64,000 bases of DNA from Daphnia pulex (GCF_021134715.1 NC_060019.1:6882001-6946000); one strand, 5' to 3'; shown: positions 1-11,808, numbered from the stretch's first letter. The notes: a model not told the origin generated them from the letters alone. Program-made: numbers and translations.

Positions 1-213
1 CATGGTGGATTCCGTAAGAGTGCGTTCATAAACAAGGGGGAAGGTACGCGTCAGTCACTTTCTCTATACCTTGAAAAGGGTAAAAAGTAGACGATTTCAT
101 TTATTCTTCCAAGAAATTCATCACGACCAAAGTGCCGCTAAAATCAAAAGATTTCATAAAAATTATTTGTAATGTAATTAAAATTTTAAGCTCTTGTGAA
201 AAATTATGAATAC

Positions 214-3200
214 CTTGAGGATGGGACGAATAGTGAACTCGTCAAATTCCCGAGATATGCAAAGAGATAGGGAAGGAATTTCGGCTACAAAAAGTAAGTA
301 GAGCAAAACATATAAAATAAAAAATTAATTTTCAACATAAAAAATCTAACAATGAACGTCAAAAACCCGAATATTCTACCTTCTTTATCACTTTGTGTTC
401 GTTGTTTAGCTGCTACTTCAGCTTTTTGACGAAGTTGTTGGGCATGATTGGCGATTTCATCATTGGCTAAATTTGAAGTCATAATGAAAATGGCATCTTT
501 GCAAAATATCGTTTTGCCTCTTCCGTTGGTAATTCTTCCCTTTAGAAAATTAGGAATAAATTAATCCATTTTCGTTGCACAAACTTTAAACAGCTAGTCC
601 AAACCTTACTTCGTCAAATAGCTGGAGAAGAACCGTCAATACATCGGGATGTGCCTTGTCTACCTCATCAAGTAACACGACAGCCTAAGAAATAACAAAC
701 AACCGTGAAATATTTTATTTTTATAATTAATGCATAAAAAATGTGTTTACGTAAGGACATTTTTCAAGTTTCTTTGTCAGCTGTCCACTTTCTTTATAAC
801 CAACATAGCCAGGAGGAGATCCAATTATTTTGGAGACCTAAAAATAAAAAATGTCAACATGATCTGAAACAACTAGATTCCTTCTGGCTAAATCTTCTGG
901 TCTAAGCTTGCAAAAAATAAAAACATAATTGTTAACATAGATGATCGAAATGTTTAGCGTAATGGATTGCAGTTTCGCCTGCCACTACGAAGACCGTGGG
1001 TTAAAATCTCAATGAAGTTGTAATTATTAGTTATCGAATAAAAAAAAATAATTTAATAAAGTGGAAATTGTTCACAAAATTTATCGGGAAATTATTAACT
1101 GCTATAAAAGACAAAGAAGCTATAAAAAGAACATATCAACTTTAACATTTGATATTTAAACGCATTTAGCACTTCTTGGGTTTTGCGGCTTTACAAGATG
1201 GACGAACAAATAGAGTTGGCTAACGTCCGAAGTTGCCAAGTCGATTAAAGCAAACACAAAATTTTGGACACGAACTCTTGCATGGCGGCTTATGGAGTTT
1301 CGCCGGTGTCGTTCTTAGTTTAATGTTTCCCATTTCAGTCGTCTTCAGTTTCCATTCATAATTGGATTTATTTTCCCTCGATATTCATGGTAGTTTATTT
1401 ATTATTTTTTTTTTGTAAACGTCCCTACCGTGTTTACAAAAAAAATATCGCCATTTCCTGCCCCAAGGGAAGAATGGAGAGAAGAGACGAAGGAAGAAAC
1501 TAAGAGGAGACAAAGGGGTGCGCGGGGTTCTCTTTCCTCGGGGCAGGATATAGTCTTTGAAAAAAATGCCTTTTACTTAAAAATTAATAATAAACAAACT
1601 ACAATGACCATCGAGGGGAAATAAATCTTAAAAGATTACCTGATAACTAAGGAATGTAGTTATATAATTAAGAATAGCAACTAAAGAGGACTGAAATGGA
1701 AATCATAAATCTAAGAATGACAACGGCGAAACTCCATAAGTGCCATGCAAGAGTTTGTGTCCAAAATTTTGTTGACGCTTAAATAAAACTCGCAACTACG
1801 GACGTTAGCCAACTCTAAAAAACTAAACCCAAGATTGAAATATTGAATGCGTAATATAATCAAAATATATTTTCAACCGTTTCAGTTCTCGAATTTTAAT
1901 TCAAGACTCCCTGGGGTTTAAAAAGAGATTTTTTTAACCGGGAACAACTATTTCAAGAGTAAACTATAATTAAGTATTAAGAAACCAGTTTCTAAAAAAA
2001 TGGGCCAATCAGAAGAACCTAATCGGGAATAAAGGCTTCTGAGCCTAACTAAGTTTCTATATCACTAACACGAACTCAAAACCTTCGGTATATTCCCAAG
2101 AATGAATTTTACCCTCAGGAAGGAATTATTACAAAACCCAAATAGTACTTTGATTATTAGGTATACCTCGTTTTTGTGCTGGTATTCGGACATGTCCAAA
2201 CGAATGAATGCTTCGGAATCTTTCGGGTTCAAATAATTAGTAACCTTAGGAAATATTAAAAAATGAATTTAAAAAAAATAACAACTTTCTAAGATTTCGT
2301 TTAGCTTGTAACTTGTTTAGCGAGTTCAGTCTTTCCAATTCCCGATGAGCCAAGGAAAAGGAAAACCAAAGGACGTTCCTCGTTGGCCCAACCACTTTCT
2401 TTCCTTCGTATAGCTATTTTGAACCCAAAGAAAATCATAATACAAAGACATACACGAAAAATCAATAAAATAAAATGTTCCTACCGGATGAAACCGTATC
2501 AATTGCCGCCTTTTGACCAATAATTTTTCCTTTTAACCATAAGTCAAACGGATATTTACGTCTCTTTTCTACTGCTCTTTCTTCTACCATGTTCTCATAC
2601 TGTTTAAAGTTATTGTCAATTGTTTAAAAATGTTAATGAAAATCATTTCCACGGAATCAGTTACTTTGATAATGTAACTCACTAAAAGCTTTCTTGTGGC
2701 ATAACTACTAGCAAAATCAAATGGCTTCTTTCCACTGAGATTTGCAAGTGATGGATTGGCTCCTGCATCCAATAAAGCTGCTACACAAGCTAAAGAGAAA
2801 ATTAAGACACTATTATATGAAAGAGCAAGACATTATTCTTTTGTTTTTTTCTTGCCGGCGTCGTCAATAAAGCAGGCATAATGCAACGCCGTGCACCCAC
2901 TGAAAATGAAGCGATGATTAAGATCATGTCCTAAATCTGGGTTAGCTCCACACTGTATAAAGAACCAAAAAGTATTTTACACGGTAGTTAATAAATAGGT
3001 GTAAGTATTTAACTGATATCCTACCTTCAACAAAACTTTAATAACATGGACATTTCCTTGAACTGCTGCAATATGCAGAGGAGTCCATCCTAAACTATTT
3101 CTAATTTAAAAAGTTTTTGTTTAAGTAAAATATTTTGCACCTTACGTGTGGAATACTCCAAATATCGAGACTTGCTATTACACCTCTGGCAACAATGCCG

Positions 3201-5489
3201 AATTCTTTCTTAACGCCCAAATTATTTTTCGACTGTGGTGAGCCATGGGCCCATGGCACGAGGAAATTTACGAACAAAAAAAAATTCTAACCTGGTTACA
3301 ATTAGTATATTACAAAAGAGTATCTGATTTTAGCACGGCAATAAACAATGAGCCGATTAGGTTTAACAATTTTTTAAACATTTGTTTCGAACGTGCAACG
3401 CTGCTGTAAACATAGTTTTTCGCCTGCTAGAAAAACCGCAGGCATTGTGCCTAGCTTATACCGGCTTTTCAGATTCAAGAATATATTGATTCAATGAATA
3501 CATGTCACGAAAACAAAAACTGTAACAAGGGGCTTCATTTCGCGTGAGTAAAGGGCTTCAGCAGAAGCAGACGAAAAATAATTTTGAAAAAATAAAATGA
3601 CGTCAAAAGAATTTGGCAACCCCGCCGGGAGGTGCAATAGGTCTGAGATTTTTTCTGTTTAATTTCTACTACCAGAATGTTTCATAAACAAAATTTAATA
3701 ACACCAACCTTTGATTTGGATCTTCGCCATTCTTACAGAGAAGTTCAACAGCAATTGCATCTCCATTTCTGGTAGCTTCGAACAATTCTAACACATCGAA
3801 TATTCTAAATTATCTTTTCATACACATACAGTACCCATCAAGCTATTAAGAACACTCCCCTCGTTTTGCGTGCTTTCTTATGGGCTACGTGTCTCATTGC
3901 AACTCAAATAACTATTGAACGGCAAGAGATAGAATTTTTTTTTCTTTTTTTCCCGAAGAGAAGAAAAGACGATCTACAAATCATACACACTTGACATTGT
4001 CGTAGGATGTACCCCCACGTCTCTACACCCTCGCTTACCAATTAAGAACACCCCCTTTTTCCCCCATTAGCACCGTGTTAAAACCGGCTTTTTCTAAAAT
4101 CGAAAAAAAATACTTTGAATGGCGCTAAAATACTTTTCTTTACACCAAAAGATTTGGCGTCGTTTATTTAATGGAATCATAAATTTATTTAAAAGGAATT
4201 TTTTTGAAGCCCTTTCCTATCTCTTGTAGTTTACTCCCTCCAAAAATGAGGGTCGAAAATCGTAACTTCTCCTTGTGCCTCTAGGGGTACTGGTGCTAAG
4301 TATTTTTGTTCGATTTTAGAAAAAGCCGGTTTTAACACGGCGCTTATGGAGAAAAAGGGGGTGTTCTTAATTGGTAAACGAGGGTGTAGAGACGTGGAAG
4401 TACATCCTACGACAATGTCAAGTGTGTATGATTTGTAGATCGTCTTTTCTTCTCTTCGGGGAAAAAAAATCTATCTCTTGCCGTTCAACAGTTGTTTGAG
4501 TTGCAATTAGACACGTAGCGCCATAAGAAAGCACGCAAAGCGAGTGGGTGTTCTTAATAGCTTGGTGGGTACTGTACAATAGGCCTACCTCCCCAAAGTT
4601 TGGGAACGCGCGAGAGAACCTTATGTAAAAAGGCGATCTTCGCAGCGTTCCCGAAAATCAAATTTTTGACGGGGGACAACGACATTTTTTTAGTAGTAAC
4701 CACGGGGGTTGGCTGAATTTCTCAGATTTTTATTGTAAAGGGCATGGTAGCTATAAATGGAAGTCAAAGTTTGGGAATGCGCTATGGAACCTTACTGCAA
4801 TTCAGCTACTTGGCCGGTCTATTAGTAGGGAAATAATTAGCTTACAACAACGCGAAAAGGTTAAAAATAAAGAACTTCGATAGCTATGTAAACTGTGCTA
4901 ATTCAAATTCTTTTACTATCATTTAATATAGTGAATTTCGAATTAAAAATTGATTTTATTATTTTAGCCCATTTTCCCCCTTCTATTGCATCCCGCGTTG
5001 TTTGATTTCTCTTTTATTTTTGTAGGAAGGCTAAAAATCCCCTACTAGAACAAAGGGGAAATTTTCCCACCTCCGAAAAAAAGACAAAACAGAAAACATT
5101 TCGTTGTCCCCCCGTCAAAAATTTGAATTTTGGGAACGCCGCGAAAATCAAATTTTTACACAAGGTTCTCTCACGCGTTCCCAAACTTTGAAAAGGTACT
5201 GTATATATCAACATAACATCTACATACCATAAACTCTACTGGGTTTGTTGTTTTTATCATCTTTTTTTGCACAATGTGCAACCATGATGCCAAAAGGAAT
5301 AAACGACATCACACACAAATTTTCATTTAGAGAGGTGTAACTGGAATGCCGAAATCTTCGGCCACTGTAGTTGTTCAATAAAAAACTGTATGGCAGTAGA
5401 GAAGACTCTCGCCCCTTATAAAAAAACTGGTAAGACTGTTTTTTGGAAAAATATCGAAATACCCTTAAAACGTTTTGAAAATGTTGCAT
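214..5489 (-). CDS. CLPB: CLPB (Skd3) mitochondrial ankyrin-AAA+ disaggregase, 3' end outside window
   Basis: ATP-driven protein disaggregase; in animals CLPB sits in the mitochondrial intermembrane space. Twelve exons join in frame (right to left): 5489-5228, 3787-3709, 3100-3025, 2952-2856, 2789-2683, 2599-2485, 2413-2313, 2244-2167, 837-751, 684-610, 539-380, 284-214. Exon 1 gives an Arg/Ser/Tyr-rich presequence followed by a hydrophobic stretch, as expected for mitochondrial import. Exons 2-5 encode ankyrin repeats ([26 protein letters not shown]). Then come the Walker A box GSSGIGKT, the pore-loop segment GSPPGYVGY, Walker [14 protein letters not shown] and sensor-type IFIMTSN; the last exon ends FTIRPILK. 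The C-terminal ATPase subdomain lies beyond base 1. Exon 4 uses a GC donor (2855-2854). The 1.3-kb intron at 838-2166 and the 1.4-kb intron at 3788-5227 are long only because they hold transposons. Family assignment is firm; the start Met at 5489 is the first in frame. Confidence 0.93.
1211..1817. mobile_element. MITE-like element with ~100-bp terminal inverted repeats
   Basis: The left end TAGAGTTGGCTAACGTCCG is mirrored by the right end CGGACGTTAGCCAACTCTA. A second inverted block (1257-1303 against 1723-1773) includes CAAAATTTTGGACACGAACT. The outermost TA on each side fits a TA target duplication, as in Tc1/mariner-type elements. There is no transposase ORF. It sits inside the large CLPB intron. 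The inner ~400 bp holds a purine-rich stretch near 1470-1545 and nothing else I recognise. Confidence 0.8.
3829..4574. mobile_element. Fold-back element, CAGTACCC family, in CLPB intron 1
   Basis: Ends CAGTACCC and GGGTACTG are flanked by TA on both sides. About 280 bp at each end are inverted copies of one another (for example AATTAAGAACACCCCC near 4040 against GGGGGTGTTCTTAATTGG near 4360). The two arms would pair into a very long hairpin. No ORF is present, so it is a non-autonomous DNA transposon. A one-armed relative lies at 5993-6420. Confidence 0.8.
4582..5201. mobile_element. Second fold-back element in CLPB intron 1, TTTGGGAACGCG family
   Basis: Arms carry AAAGTTTGGGAACGCG near 4594-4610 and CGCGTTCCCAAACTTT near 5174-5190, followed by GGTACTG and TA. 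Each arm also holds an inner GTTCCC/GGGAAC pair and a run encoding GACGGGGGACAACGA. The centre repeats a variant of the arm near 4762. It lies 7 bp from the preceding element. A relative is found at 58215-58477 with the same GGTACTG-TA end. Confidence 0.7.
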
Positions 5490-5992
5490 TTTTGTTAAAA
5501 GTTCTTTTAACTCTTTCTAGAAACGACTTTATGATGAAACTTCTCAAAAAACTTCCAACGCAAGTTGCAAGATCGACATCCCGCACAGGAGTTATCTCGA
5601 CTTGATAACACACTATATAGGCAGAGTAATCATTATCATTTGTATTACAGGCAGAGTAATAGATAATCATATCTATTGCCGGCCTGCAGCAGATTAGTAG
5701 ATAATCATATCTATGAAATGCGAAGCTTTGTGCACAGCCTAAGTAACCTTAAATTTTGTTATAAGTTTACTGTATCACCCTGCTCAACATATTCTTTTCC
5801 ACCCTATCTATGACCTCTTCCCCGTCTTTAATTACCTTCTCTTGCGGTAGACAGTCTCAACCGAAGCATAGGCCGCGCATAAACTCCAGTTGCGTTCTTG
5901 GGAGGACGGCAACAATGTACAGAAACAGAGACAAAAGACCAGTCTAAACCAAAATAGTCCAGTTCTTTCATGTAGCCTATTGTTCTACAGTA

Positions 5993-6420
5993 CAGTACCC
6001 ACCAAGCAATTAAGAACACCCCCTCGTTTTGCGTGTATTCTTATGACGCTATGTGCCCCGCAAAAACTCGAATAACTTTTTAACGGCTATAGATAGAATT
6101 TTTCCCGATGAGAAGAAAGAACGATCGATAAAACATAGATACATGACATTTCTGTAGGACTTGCCCCCACGTCCCTACACCTCGTTTATAGATTAAGTAC
6201 ACCGCGTTTCCCTCCAAAAGCGCAGTGTTAACTGACTTTTTCACAAATAAAAAAAAACTTTTCTTTGTGCCAAAAGTTTCGGCTTCATTTACTTAATAGA
6301 ATCGTGAATTTATTTCATTGAAAAAATTTAAGACCCTTTCCTACCCCTTGAAATTTGCTTCCTCCAAAAATGAGGGGCAAAAATCGTATCTTCTCCTCCA
6401 ACCACTAGAGGCGCTGGCCA
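5993..6420. mobile_element. One-armed copy of the CAGTACCC fold-back element
   Basis: From CAGTACCCACCAAGC onward this follows the left arm of the element at 3829 through the GAACACCCCC, CGATCGAT and CCCCACGTC landmarks and into the centre. No matching right arm is found. It is therefore a truncated or recombined copy. Confidence 0.65.
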
Positions 6421-6806
6421 GTGCGCTTTCTAGATAACAAAAACCCCAAGATTTTAATGGCGGGACTAAGTGAATGAAAATTTAAGATGTCTTGGTTGAA
6501 TTCTACTTACCAATTACAGTCTTATGAATAATTAGACGTTGAGAACGTGAGACACCCAAAATTTTAAAAAAATATATTAGGGTGATTAAAAATCGTTGCA
6601 AAGCCGTAATTTTGCCATACAAATATTGGCCCACATAGATATCTAACTAATTTAGTAACTCGGAATAAATAAAAAAATTGAATGTGCATTAATTAACTGT
6701 CGTTTTGCTATTGAAAACTCAAAATTGAGTTCTTTGCATTTTTTTTTAAATCTGGAACGCGCATATGCCAGCGCCCTTAGTGGCCGGAGGAAAAGTTGGG
6801 CCATTC
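6389..6806. repeat. Short inverted repeats around ~340 bp of unknown sequence
   Basis: The segment CTAGAGGCGCTGGCC near 6405 is matched inversely by a related GCCAGCGCCCTTAG segment near 6768, with similar flanks (CTTCTCCTCC against GGAGGAAAAG). The interior is AT-rich with no ORF. It may be another non-autonomous element that abuts or overlaps the truncated fold-back copy. Confidence 0.4.
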
Positions 6807-7496
6807 CAGGGTATTTAAATTTTATTTGTCACGGTATCTCACCAATTTTGATGAAAAAAATACTGTTGTAAGTCATGGTTATAGTCATCCGTGAAAGTTT
6901 CTTGAGCAGGCAAATGGCTCTCTATGTTTTAAGTTTAATTTGAAGGAAGGGATACTACGGTGCCTACCGTACCCCCAATATTTTACGCCTTTTTCTCTTT
7001 TTCTTTCTTAGATAAAGGAAGAGAAGAATGGAAGGAAAACAAAAGGAAATGCAACATTGCCATCACTCTCTAAAAAAAGTATTTTCATGAATAAAACTGT
7101 AAATGTAGACAAAAGCGTAGGTGACAACCGATATGAATTTCGTAGTCAATAGAAATAAAACTGGAGCGGATAAAATGTCATTGATTTCTGACGAAGCTCG
7201 ACAGAGGCTGTCAAATATCTTGGCTCTTTGTCTCAATGTTTTAAAGTTTCCGTCCCTACACATAAATAACTTGAATTTTATGTCATATCAATTATTATCA
7301 TTGAATTATTATTACATTATACCTTTTAGATAGATTGATGTGTTCACTCGTCATCAACATGTCATCATCAAACAAGTCAGAGTGGATGAATAAGAGTTGT
7401 ATGTAATGGGCGATTATGTGATAACATAAATGAGACAAAAAGAATGTACAATCTATCATAATATTGATTAGTGTGAGCATAAACAACACACTAATT

Positions 7497-7766
7497 ATAA
7501 TAATAATAATAATAATAATGTAATACATATTTAACGTGCACTTTTACAAACAATATGGACAAAGGCACGGCAATGACTTGGGGAAGAGGAAGCATATAAA
7601 TTTCAGTTTTCAAAAGCAACACGACAGAGATGGGTTTTCAAGGAGGAGCGGAACTGTGCCAACGTTGTAGAAGATCTCACAGAAAAGGGCAATGCGTTCC
7701 AGATTGCTGGGCCAGCATATGAGAAGGAGGTGGAGCCATACTTCTTTGTTTTGATTCTTATGAACA
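7497..7766 (-). mobile_element. 5'-truncated LINE (non-LTR retrotransposon) 3' end inside the Gr pseudogene
   Basis: On the minus strand, receptor exon 2 breaks at about 7766 into a reading frame with FSYAGPAIWNALP and KTHL, the signature of the C-terminus of CR1/jockey-type reverse transcriptase ORFs. It ends in an ATT/TAA microsatellite (7497-7520), after which the receptor sequence resumes. The intact paralog has no such insert. A short truncated copy with a simple-repeat tail is typical of target-primed insertion. Confidence 0.75.
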
Positions 7767-8074
7767 AAATGTTTGATTTTGCTAGCGAGAGCGACTCAAG
7801 TGCAGAAATTGACACAAACAACATACCAATAGCCTATAATCAAAATAGGAATGTTTAAGTTACGCATGTACGTATGATTTTAAATTCCCCCGAAATTCCT
7901 TTTTAAATTTGACAAAAACAACTCACCGATACGTTGACTATAATAAATCCGATAATAAATCGTTCCTTAATGGAGCTTTTGCTGTGCTGTGCAAGATATT
8001 TATCTCCAAAAAGGTGCTCGACTTCTTGCACAGCTTCTACCGCATTCCACAGTCGACGGAATCGCAACGCGATA

Positions 8075-8781
8075 GGGAGAGGTGTACTAGTTGTCGCTTT
8101 TTTTGTTTTTGAACCCCGGCCCCACTTCTTTATTTTTCAATATTTTTTATCCCCGCTAGGCTTTTAAAAAAAGAGGAAAAAATTTGCTATAAAAAGCGTA
8201 TTTTTAGTTTCTGACAATTTGCTTTGTTTGAAACCAAAAGCGCTTTGAAAATGAAGGAGGGTGGGTCGATTCGGGGGGCAACATGCTCATGTACGCGGGG
8301 TAGGATGGCCCATGTTATTCTTACGGGCTAAAAGAACACCTGGCGATGGTGTCATCAACTAAATTTTCCGAAAAATATTCCCTCCCATCTCTAACCCAGC
8401 AACACAAGTTGCCCCGAGAAAAGGTTTCTTTGTTATTATTGCGTTTTCAAGCAACAATTTTGTTAATAAAAATAAATAAAAATTGGTTTCTGAAAGAGGA
8501 AAGAATTTCCTTTCAGAAACTTATTTTATACAAGTTTTAAGTTAACTAGGGAAGTCCACAAAAGAAAAAAGAAAACGAAATGGACGACACGATTTAAGGG
8601 CCACAATTTTTTTTAGTTGTTGTTTCCATACTACATGGACTATTTCCGTAATTTTGTTTTTTAAAGATGCGCATTATTAAAAACTATAACTGGTAATTTT
8701 AAAAATGCAATCCCTCGGTCGCAAGAGGACGAAAAACGCTGGGTGCCAAGTTACCCACTACCTTAATTGCCCCGTTCTCCC
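8075..8781. mobile_element. 707-bp non-autonomous DNA element in exon 1 of the Gr pseudogene
   Basis: Aligning the two receptor copies shows that the intact gene runs straight through where this copy has extra DNA. The insert starts GGGAGAGG and ends TTCTCCC, a short terminal inversion, with TA on both sides. No long ORF with a recognisable domain is present. Confidence 0.65.
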
Positions 8782-9092
8782 TAAACAGCGAGATAATAAA
8801 ATCTCAGCAAAGCGAGAATTTTGTGTTACAGAAAAAAGTATAAGGACAGTAACTGGCATTATACTTTATCAGTTGATAAACTCTCTCCCACATCATTGGA
8901 AAAGAATGCCATTGTTACAACACTTACGATCTGAAAAATTTAAATCAAGACGAACCACCAAGTGGTGCGATGTTTAAAAGAGAAAGTGAATTTTGCAAAT
9001 TTTTGGGTTGCCAAATCTTGTTCTATTGTATAAGGAATCATGCCACAGGTTTGAAACAGGCTAACAAAGGGTGTAATGGTTCGAACACAGAC

Positions 9093-10540
9093 ATGTTCAG
9101 AAACTGTTTTGCTACGGATTTATATACGACCGGCACTGATGCATGGAATAAGTTCTAACGACAATTCTTTTTATATGCTTCTGCATTTGAAGGTATCTAT
9201 TATTATGGGCTGATGTAACCATGGAAATGAGCCTGTTTGAATTATCTGTCTACCACAACAGAAATGCACTATAATATATGATGGTTTTCGTAATAATATA
9301 GTAATTAGTCACAAAAGGGTAATAACTTGTCGTATCTTGCCTGTTGTCTATGGATGACAACTGAATTATTAAAACGCATTACAGGGTAGTAGAAATGTTC
9401 ACACATTGTGACGCATATCTCATGTTACAGTTGTAGTTTAGATCAATCACCGGTAAAAAGGCTACATCAGCTTTGCATGCGACATTTAGTAGCCTAATTG
9501 TACTAAATGTTTTTAAAAGCAAACAGTGGAACTGAACTGGCATAACCTTACTCGTGATGTCTTATGGTAATTCAAAGTCTGATCAAAGTAAACTTTCGCT
9601 CAATCTTGTGCTCAATGGATGTAGCAAAAGACGTATGAAGGGTAGGGACAAGATTTCGCCTTTAATTGTAACTTACTAATAGACGAAGACAAAGATAAAT
9701 CCATATACCAATAATCAAACCTGTCAGGCCGGCATATGTGTGCCACTCTTTACAAGTAAACAATTAACATAAATAGTTAGCTATGACCATAGTAAAAACG
9801 GATTTCCATATAGACAGAGCAGACCAAAGAAACAAAGCAAGCCACCTGGCGATGAAAATGTTTTAGACGGAACTATCCCGGATTGCTCTTTTCGCTGTTA
9901 TGAATGGAAGCAAAAGAAAAAGAAAATGGGTGTAAAAAAGAGAAATTCGGATTACGCGATTGAGTTTTTTATCCATTACAACACATTTTTGCATTAGCTA
10001 GATATTTGATCTCAGAGTAGTTAGCTGTCTGAAAGGATTGAATCATGGGTTGAAACGAATTGAAAAATAAAATAAATGTCATTGGCCAAGCGCTGTACAA
10101 GAAAACGGGTCATTTGTCGTTTTGTAGAAAACAATAAAACCGTTTTTGTAATAAACTTCCGTAAACTTCATCAGGCAGCCATGATCCAACCAATTCAATC
10201 GTTCACTTCACCCACTCTTCCTTGACTAATTCGAGAGCACCTATATTAGGTACATGATGAAGATGAAGGAACACCTATCAGCAAGTAAAATATCGACAAC
10301 TCACAGTAGATTCTCGTCCAATTGTGTATTTAGAACCTTTTTGCTGAGATGACATTTAAGCAGGCTTATAGAGAAATTTGTGCACTTAGTAAGGAATCGG
10401 ATTTGTATAGCCTGCTAGTGTGATTTGAATTAGTGAGGGTAACAATAACTAGGCTAAGGGAAACATCCAGTGAGGGAAATGTTTATACTAAAACCGAGGA
10501 TAAAGTTAAGATAAATTATCGTTATTAGCTCGCCCCGGAT
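9093..10540. other. Intergenic; duplicated flank of the receptor unit
   Basis: 9170-9700 matches 14540-14840 and part of 15420-15480 (for example GATGTAACCATGGAAATGAG in both), so it is the other half of the segmental duplication. 9700-10540 is AT-rich with no coding or RNA feature that I can see. Confidence 0.6.
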
Positions 10541-10544
10541 TCGT

Positions 10545-11585
10545 TTATCGGAATATCTGTACTTGTCCTCCATTTCGACAGTTGCCGATCCGGAATGAAG
10601 AAGACGAGCCATCTTCATAACGAAATACAACTTCGGTATTGCTCTGAAATAGGGGGCTTCCAGATCCGTTGAATTCGAACCAACCGTCGTTATTCCGGCG
10701 GCCTGTCACTCCAGCCGCAACAGCTGACGAACTGATCCTACCTCCGGTGTTAACGACTCCAAGGATTACGGAGTAATTATTAGTAGTTTCGGAATTGGGA
10801 CGGTAGTAGCAGATGGCATCATTTCCATTTAAAGGGTTTCGGTTGGTCAACGAAACACTGCAATCGACGATACCGGGCGGCTTGTTCGAAGTGGCTCGTC
10901 GCCAGGTCTTGCCGATCATGTCCACCCCGCAGGAATCGCTGTTCAGGTTGCAAGTGCTGGCCACAACGGCATCAATCGGTCCGTTTCCGCAGTCGATCCG
11001 CAAGACTTGGCCGCACAATCCTTGACGCCACTTGAGGTTTCCGAGTGCTTGCGATTGTCCAAGAGCTATCGCGTCGGTTACCGCGTAATCACCTTGCGGC
11101 ATTTGACATCCGCCAGCATCAGATTGCTCAGCCCAAAAAGTGCCTTTGACATTACGATTTCCAGGATTTACACCTCCTAAAAAAATTTGTGATTTTTGTA
11201 TATTTATTTTTGTAACACTTTGTGGCCAGAGATATTAAAAATGGTTTTAAATCGGGTTTAAAATGTACATACCTGTTAGGAATCCACATACGCCTCCGCC
11301 ACCGCTTGTCTGTTTACGGGGAGGGATGCTTGATGCCTTTTTCAAATAGCAGATTCCATTAAAGTGACTAAAGTGGTTGCACCCATTTGTGTTAATACAA
11401 AGGCCGCCACATTGGTCGCCAGGAACTCTTTGATTTCCGATATCATTGCCGGGAAAGTCACAATCAAATTGCCATTTAATTTTGCCCCCGTCACCGTCTT
11501 TCCACGCCTGTGCGTCCGCTGGATCAAACATTATCGACAGCACAACGAAAGGAACCAGAATGCATACGAGAATTTTTGAAATCAT
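10545..11585 (-). CDS. Secreted two-domain protein: PAN/apple-like plus double-psi beta-barrel (expansin/barwin-like)
   Basis: Two exons, 11585-11273 and 11176-10545, join in phase 1 to give 314 aa. Residues 1-25 are a signal peptide ending near ADAQA. Residues 26-95 carry Cys-spaced motifs (FDCDFPGNDI, CGGLCINTNGCNHFSHFNG, ICYLKK) typical of PAN/apple modules of the oomycete/fungal type, followed by a GGGG linker. The second half (WAEQSD, GLCGQVLRIDCGNGPIDAVV, CNLNSDSCGVDM, PPGIVDCSV) has the Gly/Cys pattern of double-psi barrels such as expansin-like and barwin folds. It is probably an extracellular carbohydrate- or matrix-binding protein; I see no basis for claiming an enzymatic activity. 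A noncoding 5' exon lies at about 11699-11775 behind a TATA box. Domain calls are by pattern only. Confidence 0.75.
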
Positions 11586-11800
11586 CGTTCTCCTGTAATC
11601 AAATAATAAAATAATATAATTATGTCTTTAATGAAAATTACTGCTTTTTTTTTTTGTTTTGGTTTTACTCTGCATACATAAAAATGTGGAGTACGTACCT
11701 GAAAAGCTCTGATGAGAGGCTTACTTTGTGTGTATCAATTTCAACTTCTAGCTGTGACTAAGAAGCTAGTGACTGTCTTTTGATTTCGAGGGAACAATCC

Positions 11801-11808
11801 TTTTATAC
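11801..11808 (-). promoter_or_regulatory. TATA box of the PAN/double-psi-barrel gene
   Basis: TATAAAAG on the minus strand. About 30 nt downstream is an initiator-like ACAGTCAC (near 11776-11769). A 5' UTR exon then runs to a donor AG|GTACGT at about 11699, and the coding exon starts at 11585. A strong TATA promoter suits an inducible or tissue-specific secreted product. Confidence 0.65.

Larger units (their letters stand above)
7037..9092 (-). pseudogene. Gustatory-receptor-family pseudogene (paralog of the gene at 12827-14480)
   Basis: Sequence follows the intact receptor from its start (MSVFE, Met at 9092) through exons 1, 2 and 3. Damage seen: a one-base deletion in the leucine-rich N-terminus (a CCA codon reduced to CC near 9080), an in-frame TAA in exon 1 near 8950, a 707-bp insertion at 8075-8781, a LINE fragment in exon 2, and a frameshift in the T-run near 7070. 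Similarity stops at about 7037, so the last three exons, including the family's terminal TY-hydrophobic-Q motif, are missing. The 5' flank up to about 9600 also matches the flank of the intact gene, so the unit arose by segmental duplication. Confidence 0.85.

Noticed and set aside
955..1015. tRNA-like stretch (GTTTCGCCTGCC, GGGTTAAAATC).
   Set aside because: No acceptor stem pairs, the T loop is degraded and the D arm is poor; at most a tRNA-derived SINE trace.
5390..5670. Plus- and other-frame ORFs over CLPB exon 1.
   Set aside because: Shadows of the exon that encodes the mitochondrial presequence.
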